Assembly (NCBI GenBank): GCA_017410365.1 | Contig: JAFQQY010000018.1 | Location: forward strand, 1-50,951 | DNA: 50,951 bases | Direction: 5' to 3' | DNA from: Prevotella sp. | GTDB lineage: Bacteria > Bacteroidota > Bacteroidia > Bacteroidales > Bacteroidaceae | Shown: positions 8,371 through 17,403 of the stretch, one piece after another | How positions within the stretch are numbered: position 1 is the stretch's first letter | How the letters are laid out: the number at the start of each line of letters is the position of its first letter | Program-made: the position numbers and the translations under genes | Notes under the pieces: generated by a model | What the model was told of the DNA's origin: nothing | What the model saw: only the letters and a program-made list of their open reading frames with translations | Database searches by the model: none

Positions 8371-10029
8371 ATGATGAAATTTTTTAATAATCCAGAAAAC
8401 AAAGTAGCGGTTCGGCAGCTTGTCGGATGGCTTTGGGTAGCACTGAAAGGAAACCGCAGGCAAGCCATTGTAAATGCGATGCTTGGGTTGTTGGGGGTTG
8501 CCGTCAGCCTGTGCTCGGTATGGGCAATGCAACGTGCGATAGATATTGCCGCGGGGGCGCAGCAGGGCTCGCTCCATTGGGCTGTGGCTCTGATGGCAGT
8601 GCTGATACTTTGCGATTTCGCCATCAACATATCAAAGGTGTGGATAAAGAATATCCTCGGCGTCAAGGCACAGAACCGTATGCAGCAGCAGATGCTCGAC
8701 CGCCTGTTGCGTTCAGAGTGGCAGGCCAAAGAGAAACGGCATAGCGGTGATGTGATAAACAGACTTGAGATGGATGTGAGCACGGTGGTGGTTTTTCTCA
8801 CGGAGACGTTGCCAAATACCTTATCTGTGCTAGCCTTGTTTGTAGGAGCTTTTGTTTATCTGGCTCGCATGGACATGGTGCTTGCTCTTCTTACGGTGGG
8901 CATTCTGCCTGTATTCATACTGCTAAGCAGACTCTATGTGGGCAGGATGCGCATGTATTCTCGCAATGTGCGCAATAGCGACAGCAAGGTGCAGAGCATA
9001 CTTACCGAGACCGTGCAGAACCGTATGCTTGTAAAGACGTTGGAATGCGATGACCTGATGGTAGGTCGGCTCGATGCCACTCATACAGAACTCCGATCGC
9101 ATGTGCGACGGCGTACAATCTTTTCGGTTATATCTCGCTTCATTCTTAATTTCGGTTTCTCTTTCGGATATCTGCTTGCATTCTTGTGGAGTGCGCTAAG
9201 ACTTTACGACGGCACGATAACCTTCGGTGCAATGACGGCGTTTCTGCAACTTGTGTTCCGCATACAGTCGCCGGCGCGCGACCTGACAAAGCTGGCTCCG
9301 GCATTCGTAAGCGTGTTTACGGCAGCAGAACGACTGATGGAACTGGAAGAAGCACCGCAGGAAGTTCAGGGCGCCCCATGCGTAATGCAGGCACCTTGCG
9401 GCATACGCCTTGAGGATGTCTGCTATGCATACGAGGATGACAAGCAAAACAATGTCATAGACCATCTGTCCTTTGAGTTTAAGCCTGGTAGTTGCACCGC
9501 AATACTGGGCGAAACAGGTGTGGGCAAGACCACGCTGTTACGCCTTGTGCTGGCTCTTGTGCGTCCCGACTCAGGCCGAGTTCTGATATTCAACGGTGCC
9601 GTCTGCGAGGACGTCTCTCCGTTGGTGCGTTGCAATCTGGTATATGTTCCTCAGGGAAACACGCTGCTTAGTGGAACCATACGTGACAATCTGCTCTTGG
9701 GCAACCCGCATGCAACCGAAGATATGATGCGTGAAGCGTTGCAAAAGGCATGTGCTGAGTTCGTGTTCGATTTGTCTGATGGACTTGACACCAAGACATC
9801 TGAGTCGGGTGGAGGGCTTAGTGAGGGACAAGCGCAGCGTATAGCCATTGCTAGAGCGCTACTTCGCAATCGCAGCATTATGCTTTTCGACGAAGCTACT
9901 AGTGCTCTCGATCCAGATACGGAGCACCGTCTGTTGCAGAACGTGCTAAGCGACAATAGTAAAACCGTCATATTCATCACTCATCGTCCTGCTGTTGTCG
10001 ATTATTGCAGCCAAGTGTTAAGGTTATAG
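8371..10029 (+). CDS. ABC transporter half-molecule (fused permease and ATPase)
   Basis: Exporter-type ABC half-transporter of about 552 aa, expected to act as a homodimer in the inner membrane. The N-terminal part (about 1-310) has six hydrophobic segments of the type-1 exporter fold. The ATPase domain has Walker A GETGVGKTT near residue 380, the LSEGQ signature near 482, Walker B IMLFDEATSALD near 505 and an H-loop THRP. The substrate is not predictable; no peptidase domain is fused. Start choice: an AGGAG at 8354-8358 precedes GTG 8368, ATG 8371 and ATG 8374; the ATG at 8371 is used. A strong convergent terminator follows. Confidence 0.9.
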   Translation: MMKFFNNPENKVAVRQLVGWLWVALKGNRRQAIVNAMLGLLGVAVSLCSVWAMQRAIDIAAGAQQGSLHWAVALMAVLILCDFAINISKVWIKNILGVKAQNRMQQQMLDRLLRSEWQAKEKRHSGDVINRLEMDVSTVVVFLTETLPNTLSVLALFVGAFVYLARMDMVLALLTVGILPVFILLSRLYVGRMRMYSRNVRNSDSKVQSILTETVQNRMLVKTLECDDLMVGRLDATHTELRSHVRRRTIFSVISRFILNFGFSFGYLLAFLWSALRLYDGTITFGAMTAFLQLVFRIQSPARDLTKLAPAFVSVFTAAERLMELEEAPQEVQGAPCVMQAPCGIRLEDVCYAYEDDKQNNVIDHLSFEFKPGSCTAILGETGVGKTTLLRLVLALVRPDSGRVLIFNGAVCEDVSPLVRCNLVYVPQGNTLLSGTIRDNLLLGNPHATEDMMREALQKACAEFVFDLSDGLDTKTSESGGGLSEGQAQRIAIARALLRNRSIMLFDEATSALDPDTEHRLLQNVLSDNSKTVIFITHRPAVVDYCSQVLRL

Positions 10030-10130
10030 AGTGTTTTTGTTTCTGCCAATACTACCCTGTTTTGTAAAAATCTTTCTTAAAATATTTAGTACGGAAAAAG
10101 GGGCACAATTTAGAAAAAAAATAGATAATA

Positions 10131-10174
10131 AAAAAGCGGTGCACTAAAAATTCACAATGCACCGCTTCTTTTTG
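10131..10174. terminator. Bidirectional terminator between convergent genes
   Basis: A perfect 10-bp stem (AAGCGGTGCA at 10134-10143 against 10158-10167) has an A tract on its left and a T tract on its right. It lies between the stop codons of the ABC half-transporter and the histidine kinase, so it can end both transcripts. Confidence 0.85.
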
Positions 10175-10202
10175 CAAAGAGGCTCTTTTTTGTAAAAGTA
10201 TC

Positions 10203-12011
10203 TCAAGCTTTTTTTATGGGTAGAGATACAATGAATCGCGCACCTTCTTTATAGTTGACGTCGAGCCAAATCTCGCCGTTCAGTTGGGTAATAATGCGCT
10301 TGGCCAAAGGCAGGCCCAGTCCGATGCCGTCTAAATATTTGTCGCCCTTGTAGAAGTGCTCAAATATCTTGTCGCGTTCGTGTGCCGCCACACCGCAACC
10401 CGTGTCGCTGATGCTTATCTCCAGATTGTTGCCAGACTTCTGGCAGCAGATGGTGATAGAACCTTTATCGGTAAACTTGCGGGCGTTTTCCAGTAGGCAG
10501 TCAAGTGCCTTCAGCAGTTTTTGCTTGTCGGTGGCTATAGTCGTGTCCTCGTCGGTATGGTTTTCTGTCACCACTTCTACGCCGTTTTCTACAGCTTTGC
10601 GGCAATTATCTGCAGCGGTTTCACACAAATCGCTTACAGTCCAATTGCCAATCTGTATGTTGCCATAGGCATCACTGTCTGATATGTCGAGCAGTTCGTT
10701 GAGTATCTTCACAATGCTCTCGGTACTCTTCTTTACCATGCCGGCAACGTCGGCTCTGACGGTGTCTGACATTTGGAATTCCGGATTGCCAATCACCTGT
10801 GCGAAACCGGAAATAACGTTGAGCGGTGAGCGTATTTCGTGGCTCATGTTTTTCATGATGCTCAGTTTCATCTTCTCGGCTTCTTCGGCCTTGCCTTGGG
10901 CAATAATGAGTTCCTTGTTCTTCTTTTTCAGGTCGTTGGTATACTGTTTCCTCTTTCTCGATGTGTAGAGCAATATGCCGATGATGCATAACGAGCCAGC
11001 TATTATGATGCCCAAAATTATGTTGATGGCCTTGTTCTTTCGTGCATCGCTCACGGCATCGGCCACAGCCAAATCGTGTGCGGCACTTTGCAGTTCTGTA
11101 GACTGTATGTACTGCGTTATGGAGTCTTTAGCTGTAATGTATTCTTTCTGGGCCTTGAATGCGTTGGTTGTATCCTTTGCAGCCTCGTAAACTAGCAGTT
11201 TGAACTTATATTTGTCAATATTTGTCAGTTCGTCAGCCACTTTTGCAGCCTCTTTATAATTACCCTCTGCTGTTAGTCTAGCAATGTTGGCATACCTTAG
11301 GTAGGTGTTACTGAATTGAGTTGAGTCTTTTTCCTTTACGCCTGTGTACAATTTGTAGCATTGCTTTACGGATTTCCAGTCGTGCATTACGAAGGCAATG
11401 ATGGTTTTGAAAGCCATAGCGTCGCAATACTGATATAGCATTTCTGCCTGTTCTGCCAGACTGACAGCCTTGTTGATGAAAATCATAGCCTCTTCGGGGT
11501 GGTGCTCCATCTTTACATTTGCCAAATCCATGTATATGGATACATGTTGCGGCATGTCGTTTTCAGGCATCTCATTCAGAGCTTTGAGGAAACTCTCTTC
11601 TGCCAGTTTGTTGTTGCCTTGTATGGAGTGGATTATTCCAATCAGATGCGTAGCGTTGTAATAGTATTCTCGATCACCGCGCTCGTGCATTTCTTCAGAC
11701 AAACGCATTGTTTTCTTCATCGCTTGATAGAAACGGTTGAAGTTTACGTCATAAAGGATTTCCGTTTCCCATCCTTTGTAGTAGTTGTATATGTTGTCTG
11801 TCTTAAGGGCATGCGTACGATATTCACCTGCCGACCTGTAAAGCGCATCCCTATCGGGGGTGTTGAAGTATTTGCGCATGTCCGCAAGTATTCTTGCTGT
11901 TGTGGTGTCTGCATCCGTTTCATTCTGTGCTGATGCCGTAATGTTGGCTGTGCATAGCAATAACAGAATAAAAGTCAAGGTTACACGTTTGATAATTTTC
12001 ATAGCCATCAT
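10203..12011 (-). CDS. TPR-containing sensor histidine kinase
   Basis: A 602-aa membrane kinase. The signal peptide or first membrane anchor is at about 5-28. A helical periplasmic region of TPR-like repeats (about 40-320) is followed by one transmembrane helix near 328-350 (IILGIIIAGSLCIIGILLY) and a short coiled coil. The HisKA dimerisation helix carries the phospho-acceptor in MSHEIRSPLN (His near residue 390). The HATPase domain follows: N box LLENARKF, G1 SDTGCGV and G2 GIGLGLPLAKR. Autophosphorylation is expected, but no response regulator or receiver domain is nearby, so it is an orphan. A near-perfect promoter precedes it. Confidence 0.92.
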   Translation of the reverse strand: MMAMKIIKRVTLTFILLLLCTANITASAQNETDADTTTARILADMRKYFNTPDRDALYRSAGEYRTHALKTDNIYNYYKGWETEILYDVNFNRFYQAMKKTMRLSEEMHERGDREYYYNATHLIGIIHSIQGNNKLAEESFLKALNEMPENDMPQHVSIYMDLANVKMEHHPEEAMIFINKAVSLAEQAEMLYQYCDAMAFKTIIAFVMHDWKSVKQCYKLYTGVKEKDSTQFSNTYLRYANIARLTAEGNYKEAAKVADELTNIDKYKFKLLVYEAAKDTTNAFKAQKEYITAKDSITQYIQSTELQSAAHDLAVADAVSDARKNKAINIILGIIIAGSLCIIGILLYTSRKRKQYTNDLKKKNKELIIAQGKAEEAEKMKLSIMKNMSHEIRSPLNVISGFAQVIGNPEFQMSDTVRADVAGMVKKSTESIVKILNELLDISDSDAYGNIQIGNWTVSDLCETAADNCRKAVENGVEVVTENHTDEDTTIATDKQKLLKALDCLLENARKFTDKGSITICCQKSGNNLEISISDTGCGVAAHERDKIFEHFYKGDKYLDGIGLGLPLAKRIITQLNGEIWLDVNYKEGARFIVSLPIKKA

Positions 12012-12034
12012 TGTGTTTATGGTATAATACTTTG

Positions 12035-12065
12035 CAAAGATACGGAAAATATTCTAAATGCCAAA
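12035..12065 (-). promoter_or_regulatory. Promoter of the sensor kinase gene
   Basis: On the minus strand: TTTG (12062-12065), a 19-bp spacer, then TATCTTTG (12035-12042). Both boxes match the Bacteroidota consensus with standard spacing. Predicted start near 12029, giving a leader of about 18 nt. Confidence 0.75.
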
Positions 12066-12171
12066 CTCTAAAGCCATTAAAATTATACAAAATGAAAGTG
12101 AGGATGTTGTTATATAATAATAAGGTGGAAATGTTAAATATTTAATTGCAATGAAAATAATTGCCGAAAAG

Positions 12172-12203
12172 TTTGCACGACTAATCAAAATATATTACTT
12201 TTG
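12172..12203 (+). promoter_or_regulatory. Promoter of the GntR-ABC operon
   Basis: TTTG (12172-12175), 20-bp spacer, TACTTTTG (12196-12203). This matches the Bacteroidota vegetative promoter at both boxes. The predicted start point lies inside the inverted repeat at 12205-12228. Confidence 0.82.
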
Positions 12204-12204
12204 C

Positions 12205-12228
12205 AGTGTACTAATAAAGTAGTACACT
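12205..12228 (+). promoter_or_regulatory. Putative GntR operator (perfect 9-bp inverted repeat)
   Basis: AGTGTACTA (12205-12213) and TAGTACACT (12220-12228) are exact reverse complements separated by ATAAAG. The repeat starts one base after the -7 box and covers the predicted transcription start, the ideal place for a repressor. The operon's last gene encodes a YtrA-type GntR protein, the obvious candidate to bind it. Confidence 0.8.
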
Positions 12229-12256
12229 AATACAAATAACCAACACAAAAAATATT

Positions 12257-13075
12257 ATGATACAAATCAAGAACATCAATTTCAAGTATGCAGGTCAGAA
12301 AGACCATGTGTTCAATGACTTCAGTCTCTCCTTGGAGCAGAATCGGATTTACGGATTGCTGGGAAAGAACGGAACGGGAAAGTCAACACTGCTTTATCTC
12401 ATCAGCGGACTGCTCAGGCCGAAGGGCGGCAGCATCCAGACTCTCGGTTTTGAGAGCTGTCTGCGCCGTGCGGAAATGTTGCAGGAGATATTCATCGTTC
12501 CAGAGGAGTTTGACCTGCCTGCAATGTCGCTCGATGCCTATGTGCGTCTTTATGAACCTTTTTATCCTAAGTTCAATCGCGAAGTGCTGAACAACTGTCT
12601 GCGCGACTTTGAACTGCCGCTGATGCTGAAACTCAACGAACTGTCGATGGGTCAGAAGAAGAAGGTGTATATGAGTTTCGCACTTGCTGCAGGCACACGT
12701 CTGTTGCTCATGGACGAACCGACTAACGGACTCGACATCCCGTCAAAAAGCCAGTTCCGCCGCGTGGTAGCACAAAACATGACTGATGACCGCACGCTCA
12801 TTATCTCTACTCATCAGGTGCACGACGTGGAGGCTCTGCTCGACCATATCTTGATTATCAGTCAGAGCAATATTCTGATGAATGAGTCGGTGGCTGACAT
12901 CTGCAATAAATACGTGTTTGAGTATCGCCAACCGGGTGAGATGGATGACGATGTGCTTTATGCAGAACCGTCGTTGCAGGGAAATGCCGTCATTGCCCGC
13001 CGAACGGAAGGCAGTGCGGAGACGCAGCTGAACTTGGAACTGCTGTTCACTTACATTACCAAAGAAAACAAATAG
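12257..13075 (+). CDS. ABC transporter ATP-binding protein (GntR-linked)
   Basis: Nucleotide-binding subunit of 272 aa. Walker A GLLGKNGTGKST is at residues 33-44, the signature LSMGQKKK is near 130 (a variant of LSGGQ), and Walker B LLLMDEPTNGLD is near 150; an H-loop STHQ follows. The C-terminal 60 residues are divergent. First gene of a four-gene operon with two membrane proteins and a GntR regulator, a layout like the Ytr-type exporters of Firmicutes. It probably energises the two downstream membrane proteins. The substrate is unknown; Ytr-like systems often respond to cell-wall-active compounds, which is only a hint here. Confidence 0.9.
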   Translation: MIQIKNINFKYAGQKDHVFNDFSLSLEQNRIYGLLGKNGTGKSTLLYLISGLLRPKGGSIQTLGFESCLRRAEMLQEIFIVPEEFDLPAMSLDAYVRLYEPFYPKFNREVLNNCLRDFELPLMLKLNELSMGQKKKVYMSFALAAGTRLLLMDEPTNGLDIPSKSQFRRVVAQNMTDDRTLIISTHQVHDVEALLDHILIISQSNILMNESVADICNKYVFEYRQPGEMDDDVLYAEPSLQGNAVIARRTEGSAETQLNLELLFTYITKENK

Positions 13076-13086
13076 GGGAGGGCAGA

Positions 13087-13905
13087 ATGATGAAACAGTT
13101 TGATTTATCGCGTTTCTGGCTCACGCTGAAGACTGACAACGTCTTGCAGTGGAAGGCATCGCTGCGCCTGACGCTCGGAATGGCATTCGCGCTCACCACC
13201 ATCTATGTTGTAAATTCGCTTACTTATTCTGATAGTCTGGGCGAAAATAGATTTTACACTTACCTCAATACTTGTTGGGGCCTAACCCTGTTTTGCTTCA
13301 TTTTCTTCATGGGTATTGGCGGATGCTTTATGGCAAGCAACATGAAGACCAAGCAGCAGCGCATAGCCTTCCTTTCGCTGCCGTCGAGCAACTTGGAGAA
13401 ATTTCTCTCGCGCTTCCTGTGGTGTACAGTTGGTTTCTTCTTGTTCTTTTGCGTTGCAATGGTTATTGCCGATTTGTTGCGTGCCGTCTTCTGCCTCTCG
13501 GTTCATGGCAATGCGTGCGGTTCGATTCTGGTCTATCATTTTAAAATGCTGGGTATGGCAAGTTTTAATGACCCTAACGGTAACTTTGAGATGGAGATAG
13601 TGTATGCTGTAATCATGGTGACTTCGGTTGCACTGTATAGTCATAGCGTATATCTGCTTGGTGGCGTGTTCTTCAGGAAGTTCAACTGGATATTGACAAC
13701 AGTGGTGTGTTATGCTGTATCTCCGTTTTTGGCTCTGTTAAACTATTATGTTGATATCGAACCAGTGGTTAAGTCGGACGGGCTGACGACAATGGCATAT
13801 ATTGTAACGAGTGTCTGTCTGTTGCTGACGGTGTTCAACTATTGGGCAAGCTACCGGCTCTTCTGCCGCTCGCAGGTGATATGTAATAAGATTGTCAATA
13901 TTTAA
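13087..13905 (+). CDS. ABC-2-like membrane protein (permease A)
   Basis: A 272-aa integral membrane protein with about six hydrophobic segments. It has no recognised catalytic motif and is assigned as permease from context between the ATPase and its paralogue. It shares a core with the next protein: MKTKQQRIAFLSLPSSNLEK and FLSRFLWCTVG here, matched by MRTKQQKIGVLVQPATHLEK and FVTRVLWVTVV there. A GGGGAGG at 13076-13082 precedes two ATGs (13087, 13090); the second has the better spacing. It follows the ATPase by 11 bp. Confidence 0.8.
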   Translation: MMKQFDLSRFWLTLKTDNVLQWKASLRLTLGMAFALTTIYVVNSLTYSDSLGENRFYTYLNTCWGLTLFCFIFFMGIGGCFMASNMKTKQQRIAFLSLPSSNLEKFLSRFLWCTVGFFLFFCVAMVIADLLRAVFCLSVHGNACGSILVYHFKMLGMASFNDPNGNFEMEIVYAVIMVTSVALYSHSVYLLGGVFFRKFNWILTTVVCYAVSPFLALLNYYVDIEPVVKSDGLTTMAYIVTSVCLLLTVFNYWASYRLFCRSQVICNKIVNI

Positions 13906-13917
13906 AAACTGGCTGTT

Positions 13918-14769
13918 ATGAACAACAATTTCAATTGGGATAGATTCAAGAACGTGGTGCGCTACGATCTTGCAGTCAATAGAAAGACAACGCTGGTGTT
14001 CTTTTTCGTACTGGCATTCGTAATGTTTTCTTCGCATGCCTTTAGAATTGTAAATGCTTTATATACAATAGAAAACATGACGGAAATGGCTGGATATACG
14101 AATTTTCTACCAGATAAGGTACTGGAATATAATGCTTGTTTGGATTTCTCAGGAGGTGTTACTTTTATCGGTTATTGGCTGTTCTTCATCGTTGTGGGCA
14201 GTTTCGTTTTCTTCAATATGCGTACAAAGCAGCAGAAGATAGGTGTTCTGGTGCAACCGGCCACTCATCTGGAGAAATTCGTTACCCGTGTGCTTTGGGT
14301 TACGGTGGTCATGTCGCTTGTATATCTGGCAGCGGTGATGTTTTCAGACGTACTCCGCTTTCTTCTGTGTAATATAATCGACTTCCCTGCTATTGGCAGC
14401 GTTACCGTGAGGATGTTTGAGCTGCCTTCTGAACTTAATTTTGGAGATAGTTCTTTGGCAATGAAATGCTACTGTCTTTTTACCATGTGGCTTTCGGTGG
14501 TTATGATGCAGTCGGTCTATGTGCTTGCCGGTACGTTGCTCTGTCGCAATCAGTGGCTTCTGACAACGGCAGTGGTTATTGTGGTGCTGCTTGTTTGGGC
14601 GCAGTTCTCCCTTGAAGGTTTTGATTTCTTTATGCCAGACCACCATATAGGCTTAAAGGCACTCCTTGTACTGCCAGTGCAATTGGGTGTTACGGTTTTT
14701 TCTTATTGGCGTGCCTATAAAACATTCTGTGGCATGCAGGTTATTAACAATAAATGGATTAACGCATGA
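13918..14769 (+). CDS. ABC-2-like membrane protein (permease B)
   Basis: A 283-aa paralogue of the preceding permease, again with about six membrane segments and the same TKQQK(I)-x-LEKF core in the loop after the second segment. Two different paralogues beside one ATPase suggest a heterodimeric membrane part. It starts 12 bp after permease A, and its stop overlaps the start of the GntR gene (ATGA), so translation of the two is probably coupled. Confidence 0.8.
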   Translation: MNNNFNWDRFKNVVRYDLAVNRKTTLVFFFVLAFVMFSSHAFRIVNALYTIENMTEMAGYTNFLPDKVLEYNACLDFSGGVTFIGYWLFFIVVGSFVFFNMRTKQQKIGVLVQPATHLEKFVTRVLWVTVVMSLVYLAAVMFSDVLRFLLCNIIDFPAIGSVTVRMFELPSELNFGDSSLAMKCYCLFTMWLSVVMMQSVYVLAGTLLCRNQWLLTTAVVIVVLLVWAQFSLEGFDFFMPDHHIGLKALLVLPVQLGVTVFSYWRAYKTFCGMQVINNKWINA

Positions 14770-15137
14770 TATTTTCAAACGATAAGGCTATTTACTTGCA
14801 GATGGCAGACCGTCTGTGTGACGAGATATTGGCTGGCAAGTATGGTGATGACGAACGCATACCGAGTGTAAGGGAATATGCAGTGCTGTTGCAGGTGAAC
14901 ACCAATACAGCGGTGAAGGCATACGATGAACTTGCACGCGAGGAAATAATTTATATAAAACGTGGCATGGGTTACTTCGTTACGCCTGGTGCAAAGAAGC
15001 AGATTCTGAAGGTGCGCCGAAAGGAATTTATAGGGAAAACGGTTCCGGAACTCTTTCGCCGCATGCAACTTTTAGGCATTAGCATTGACGATATTGTTAA
15101 AGAATATAAAAAGTTGAGTGCTGAATGCAGCGAATAG
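14766..15137 (+). CDS. GntR family regulator, YtrA subfamily
   Basis: A 123-aa transcription factor. Residues about 8-72 form a GntR winged helix-turn-helix (RIPSVREYAVLLQVNTNTAV, then a wing ending in GMGYFVTP). The remaining 45 residues are a short helical tail, as in the YtrA subfamily, with no large effector domain. The ATG overlaps the TGA of permease B. Being last in the operon it controls would make it an autoregulator acting at the inverted repeat 12205-12228. Such regulators are usually repressors relieved by drug stress; that is inference here. Confidence 0.93.
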   Translation: MIFSNDKAIYLQMADRLCDEILAGKYGDDERIPSVREYAVLLQVNTNTAVKAYDELAREEIIYIKRGMGYFVTPGAKKQILKVRRKEFIGKTVPELFRRMQLLGISIDDIVKEYKKLSAECSE

Positions 15138-15164
15138 GGATGTTTTTGCGTCTAAAGGATTGAG

Positions 15165-15230
15165 AAATCATAGGAAACTCTAGGAAGCCTAGGATATCTT
15201 AGGGCCTCTTAGATTCTCCTAGTTCTTCTT
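15165..15230. repeat. Six-unit ~10-bp repeat (TAGGxxxxCT)
   Basis: TAG starts recur at 15171, 15181, 15190, 15200, 15210 and 15220, giving units such as TAGGATATCT and TAGGGCCTCT. The period is about one DNA helical turn. The array lies between the GntR gene and the next ATPase, ending 20 bp before its ATG. Confidence 0.65.
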
Positions 15231-15248
15231 TTAAAAAAACAAAAAGAT

Positions 15249-15968
15249 ATGATTCACTTAAAAGATATAAACAAAACCTACTATGGTGCGCAGCCGCTGC
15301 ATGTGCTCAAGGGAATCAACCTTGATATTGCTGAGGGCGAGTTCGTATCCATTATGGGACAGTCGGGTTCCGGAAAATCCACATTGTTAAATATATTGGG
15401 GATTCTCGACAACTACGACTCTGGCGAATACATGCTTGCAGGCACTAAGATATGGAACCTTAGTGAGCGCAAGGCAGCTGAGTATCGCAACAGGATGATT
15501 GGATTTATATTCCAGTCGTTCAACCTCATACCGTTTAAGACAGCTGTTGAGAATGTGGAACTGCCTCTATATTATCAGGGGGTAGGACGCCGCAAGCGCC
15601 ATCAGATGGCTATGGAGTATCTCGACCGACTGGGACTGGCACAGTGGGCTGAGCATTATCCCAATGAGATGTCGGGTGGTCAGAAGCAGCGTGTGGCGAT
15701 AGCGCGTGCGCTGATAACACAACCGAAGATTATCCTTGCCGACGAACCTACGGGTGCGCTCGACTCGAAGACGAGTGTGGAGGTGATGCAGTTGTTGCAG
15801 CAGTTGAACCGTGAGCAGGGCATGACCATTGTCGTTGTAACCCACGAGAGCGGTGTGGCTAATGCCACCAATAAGATTGTGCGCATCGTCGATGGAGTGA
15901 TTAGTGGCATTGAAATCAACGACAGTCATAAGTCTTCGCCTTTCGGATTGGATGGTATTATGAAGTAA
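15249..15968 (+). CDS. MacB/LolD-type ABC ATPase
   Basis: ATPase subunit of 239 aa in the MacB/LolD/FtsE-like group. Walker A GQSGSGKST is at residues 37-45, then Q-loop FQSFN, signature MSGGQKQRVAIARAL near 140, Walker B IILADEPTGALD near 160 and H-loop VVTHE. Unlike E. coli MacB, the membrane domain is encoded separately by the next two genes. With the HlyD adaptor and TolC downstream it should form a tripartite exporter that drives periplasmic substrates out through the outer membrane. Confidence 0.93.
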   Translation: MIHLKDINKTYYGAQPLHVLKGINLDIAEGEFVSIMGQSGSGKSTLLNILGILDNYDSGEYMLAGTKIWNLSERKAAEYRNRMIGFIFQSFNLIPFKTAVENVELPLYYQGVGRRKRHQMAMEYLDRLGLAQWAEHYPNEMSGGQKQRVAIARALITQPKIILADEPTGALDSKTSVEVMQLLQQLNREQGMTIVVVTHESGVANATNKIVRIVDGVISGIEINDSHKSSPFGLDGIMK

Positions 15969-15989
15969 GGTCTTGTTTGCTAAAAGTAT

Positions 15990-16058
15990 CAACTCGTCAA
16001 CTTGTTTACTTAAAGTACCAACTCGTCAACTTGTCAACTCGTTTACTCGTCAACTAAA
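15990..16058. repeat. Octamer array CAACTYGT before permease gene
   Basis: Copies of CAACTCGT / CAACTTGT are at 15990-16005 and 16019-16042, with a TTACTCGT variant and a final CAACTAAA ending 3 bp before the ATG at 16061. The same octamers precede the next permease at 17375-17398. Confidence 0.8.
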
Positions 16059-16060
16059 AT

Positions 16061-17320
16061 ATGATTGAACTATTAAAAGAAATATGGACCACAGCTCGGC
16101 GCAATAAACTGCGTACTTCGCTAACAGGCTTTGCCGTGGCATGGGGAATATTCATGCTGATATTCTTGCTCGGTGCCGGTAACGGACTGATAAATGCGAA
16201 TATGGACCAGATGAACCGCTTTCTAACCAATTCAATGATGGTGTTTGGTGGAAGAACATCAAAACCATACAACGGATTGAAAGAAGGCAGGCGCATAGAA
16301 CTGGACAATAAGGATATGCATACAACTGCCACTTCGTTTAAAGAGAATGTTTTAGAGGTGGGTGGCATGCTGTTCCAAGGCGGCATTACGCTGACTAATG
16401 GAAAGAATTATGTTGCGGCACAGTCGCTGACCGGTGTTTATCCGAACAGTAAGGAGATAAACAAGCACGAGATACTGCATGGAAGATTTGTCAATGAAAT
16501 TGATATTCGGGATAGTCGCAAGGTGATAGTGCTGAGCAAGGACCAGGCAAAGGAACTGGATAGGAACTATAAGAATCTCGTAGGAAGATATATAAAGGTC
16601 AACAACATGATGTTCTTGGTTGTTGGAATATACAAAGGCGACGAGAGCGGGCATAACACCGATGCTTACAGTGCATTTACTACCGTAAGCACAATATATG
16701 GAAGGGGCGATGAGGCCGACCGCATAGAGTTTGCTTTTAAAGGACTGGAGACGCAGGTTGAGAACGAGGCCTTCGAGGCGCAGTATCGCCGTCGCTTAAA
16801 TGCAAACCACGACGTGGCTCCTGATGATGACAATGCCGTATGGCTATGGAACCGATACACACAAAACATGCAGATGAACATGGGTATCGGTATTATACGC
16901 ATGGCATTGTGGATTGTAGGATTGTTTACCCTGCTCAGCGGTATTGTTGGCGTGAGCAATATCATGCTCATCACAGTAAAGGAACGAACGCGCGAGTTTG
17001 GAATACGAAAGGCATTGGGGGCGACGCCATGGTCAATCTTGCGACTTATAATCGTGGAGAGCGTAATCATAACAACGATATTCGGCTACATAGGAATGTT
17101 CTGTGGCGTGCTTGCAAACGAGTATATGAATGCCACAATTGGACAGACACAGGTGGATACCGGACTATTTAAGGCAACAATGTTCCTTAACCCGACGGTA
17201 GGACTGGACGTCTGCATACAGGCAACGATGGTAATGATTATCGCTGGCACCATAGCCGGAATGATACCGGCACGCAAGGCGGCAAAAGTGAGACCGATAG
17301 AAGCATTGAATGCGAAGTGA
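16061..17320 (+). CDS. MacB-type ABC transporter permease (FtsX fold), copy 1
   Basis: A 419-aa permease with the MacB plan: one N-terminal transmembrane helix (about 20-42), a large periplasmic domain (about 45-275), then three helices near 285-400 in an FtsX domain. The cytoplasmic coupling motif KERTREFGIRKALGATPWSI is present, as is the terminal amphipathic KVRPIEALNAK. It should pair with the second permease and the upstream ATPase. MacB-type pumps move substrates from periplasm to TolC by mechanotransmission; the substrate here (macrolide, peptide, siderophore or lipid) cannot be told. Confidence 0.93.
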   Translation: MIELLKEIWTTARRNKLRTSLTGFAVAWGIFMLIFLLGAGNGLINANMDQMNRFLTNSMMVFGGRTSKPYNGLKEGRRIELDNKDMHTTATSFKENVLEVGGMLFQGGITLTNGKNYVAAQSLTGVYPNSKEINKHEILHGRFVNEIDIRDSRKVIVLSKDQAKELDRNYKNLVGRYIKVNNMMFLVVGIYKGDESGHNTDAYSAFTTVSTIYGRGDEADRIEFAFKGLETQVENEAFEAQYRRRLNANHDVAPDDDNAVWLWNRYTQNMQMNMGIGIIRMALWIVGLFTLLSGIVGVSNIMLITVKERTREFGIRKALGATPWSILRLIIVESVIITTIFGYIGMFCGVLANEYMNATIGQTQVDTGLFKATMFLNPTVGLDVCIQATMVMIIAGTIAGMIPARKAAKVRPIEALNAK

Positions 17321-17325
17321 AAAAT

Positions 17326-17398
17326 GGATGAGGGATGAAGGATGAGAGATGAAAGTTTAATTGTTGTAATGAAACAACTCGTCAACTTGTCAACGAAA
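17326..17398. repeat. Heptamer (GGATGAR) and octamer (CAACTYGT) arrays
   Basis: Four heptamers occupy 17326-17353 (GGATGAG, GGATGAA, GGATGAG, AGATGAA). Octamers CAACTCGT, CAACTTGT and CAACGAAA occupy 17375-17398 and end 5 bp before the next ATG. The heptamer recurs in the second efflux locus near 38184 and 48888. Confidence 0.8.
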
Positions 17399-17403
17399 GA
17401 AAT

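Noticed and set aside
12205-12228. The inverted repeat as a transcription terminator
   Set aside because: No T tract follows and it lies at the predicted start of transcription, so an operator is more likely.
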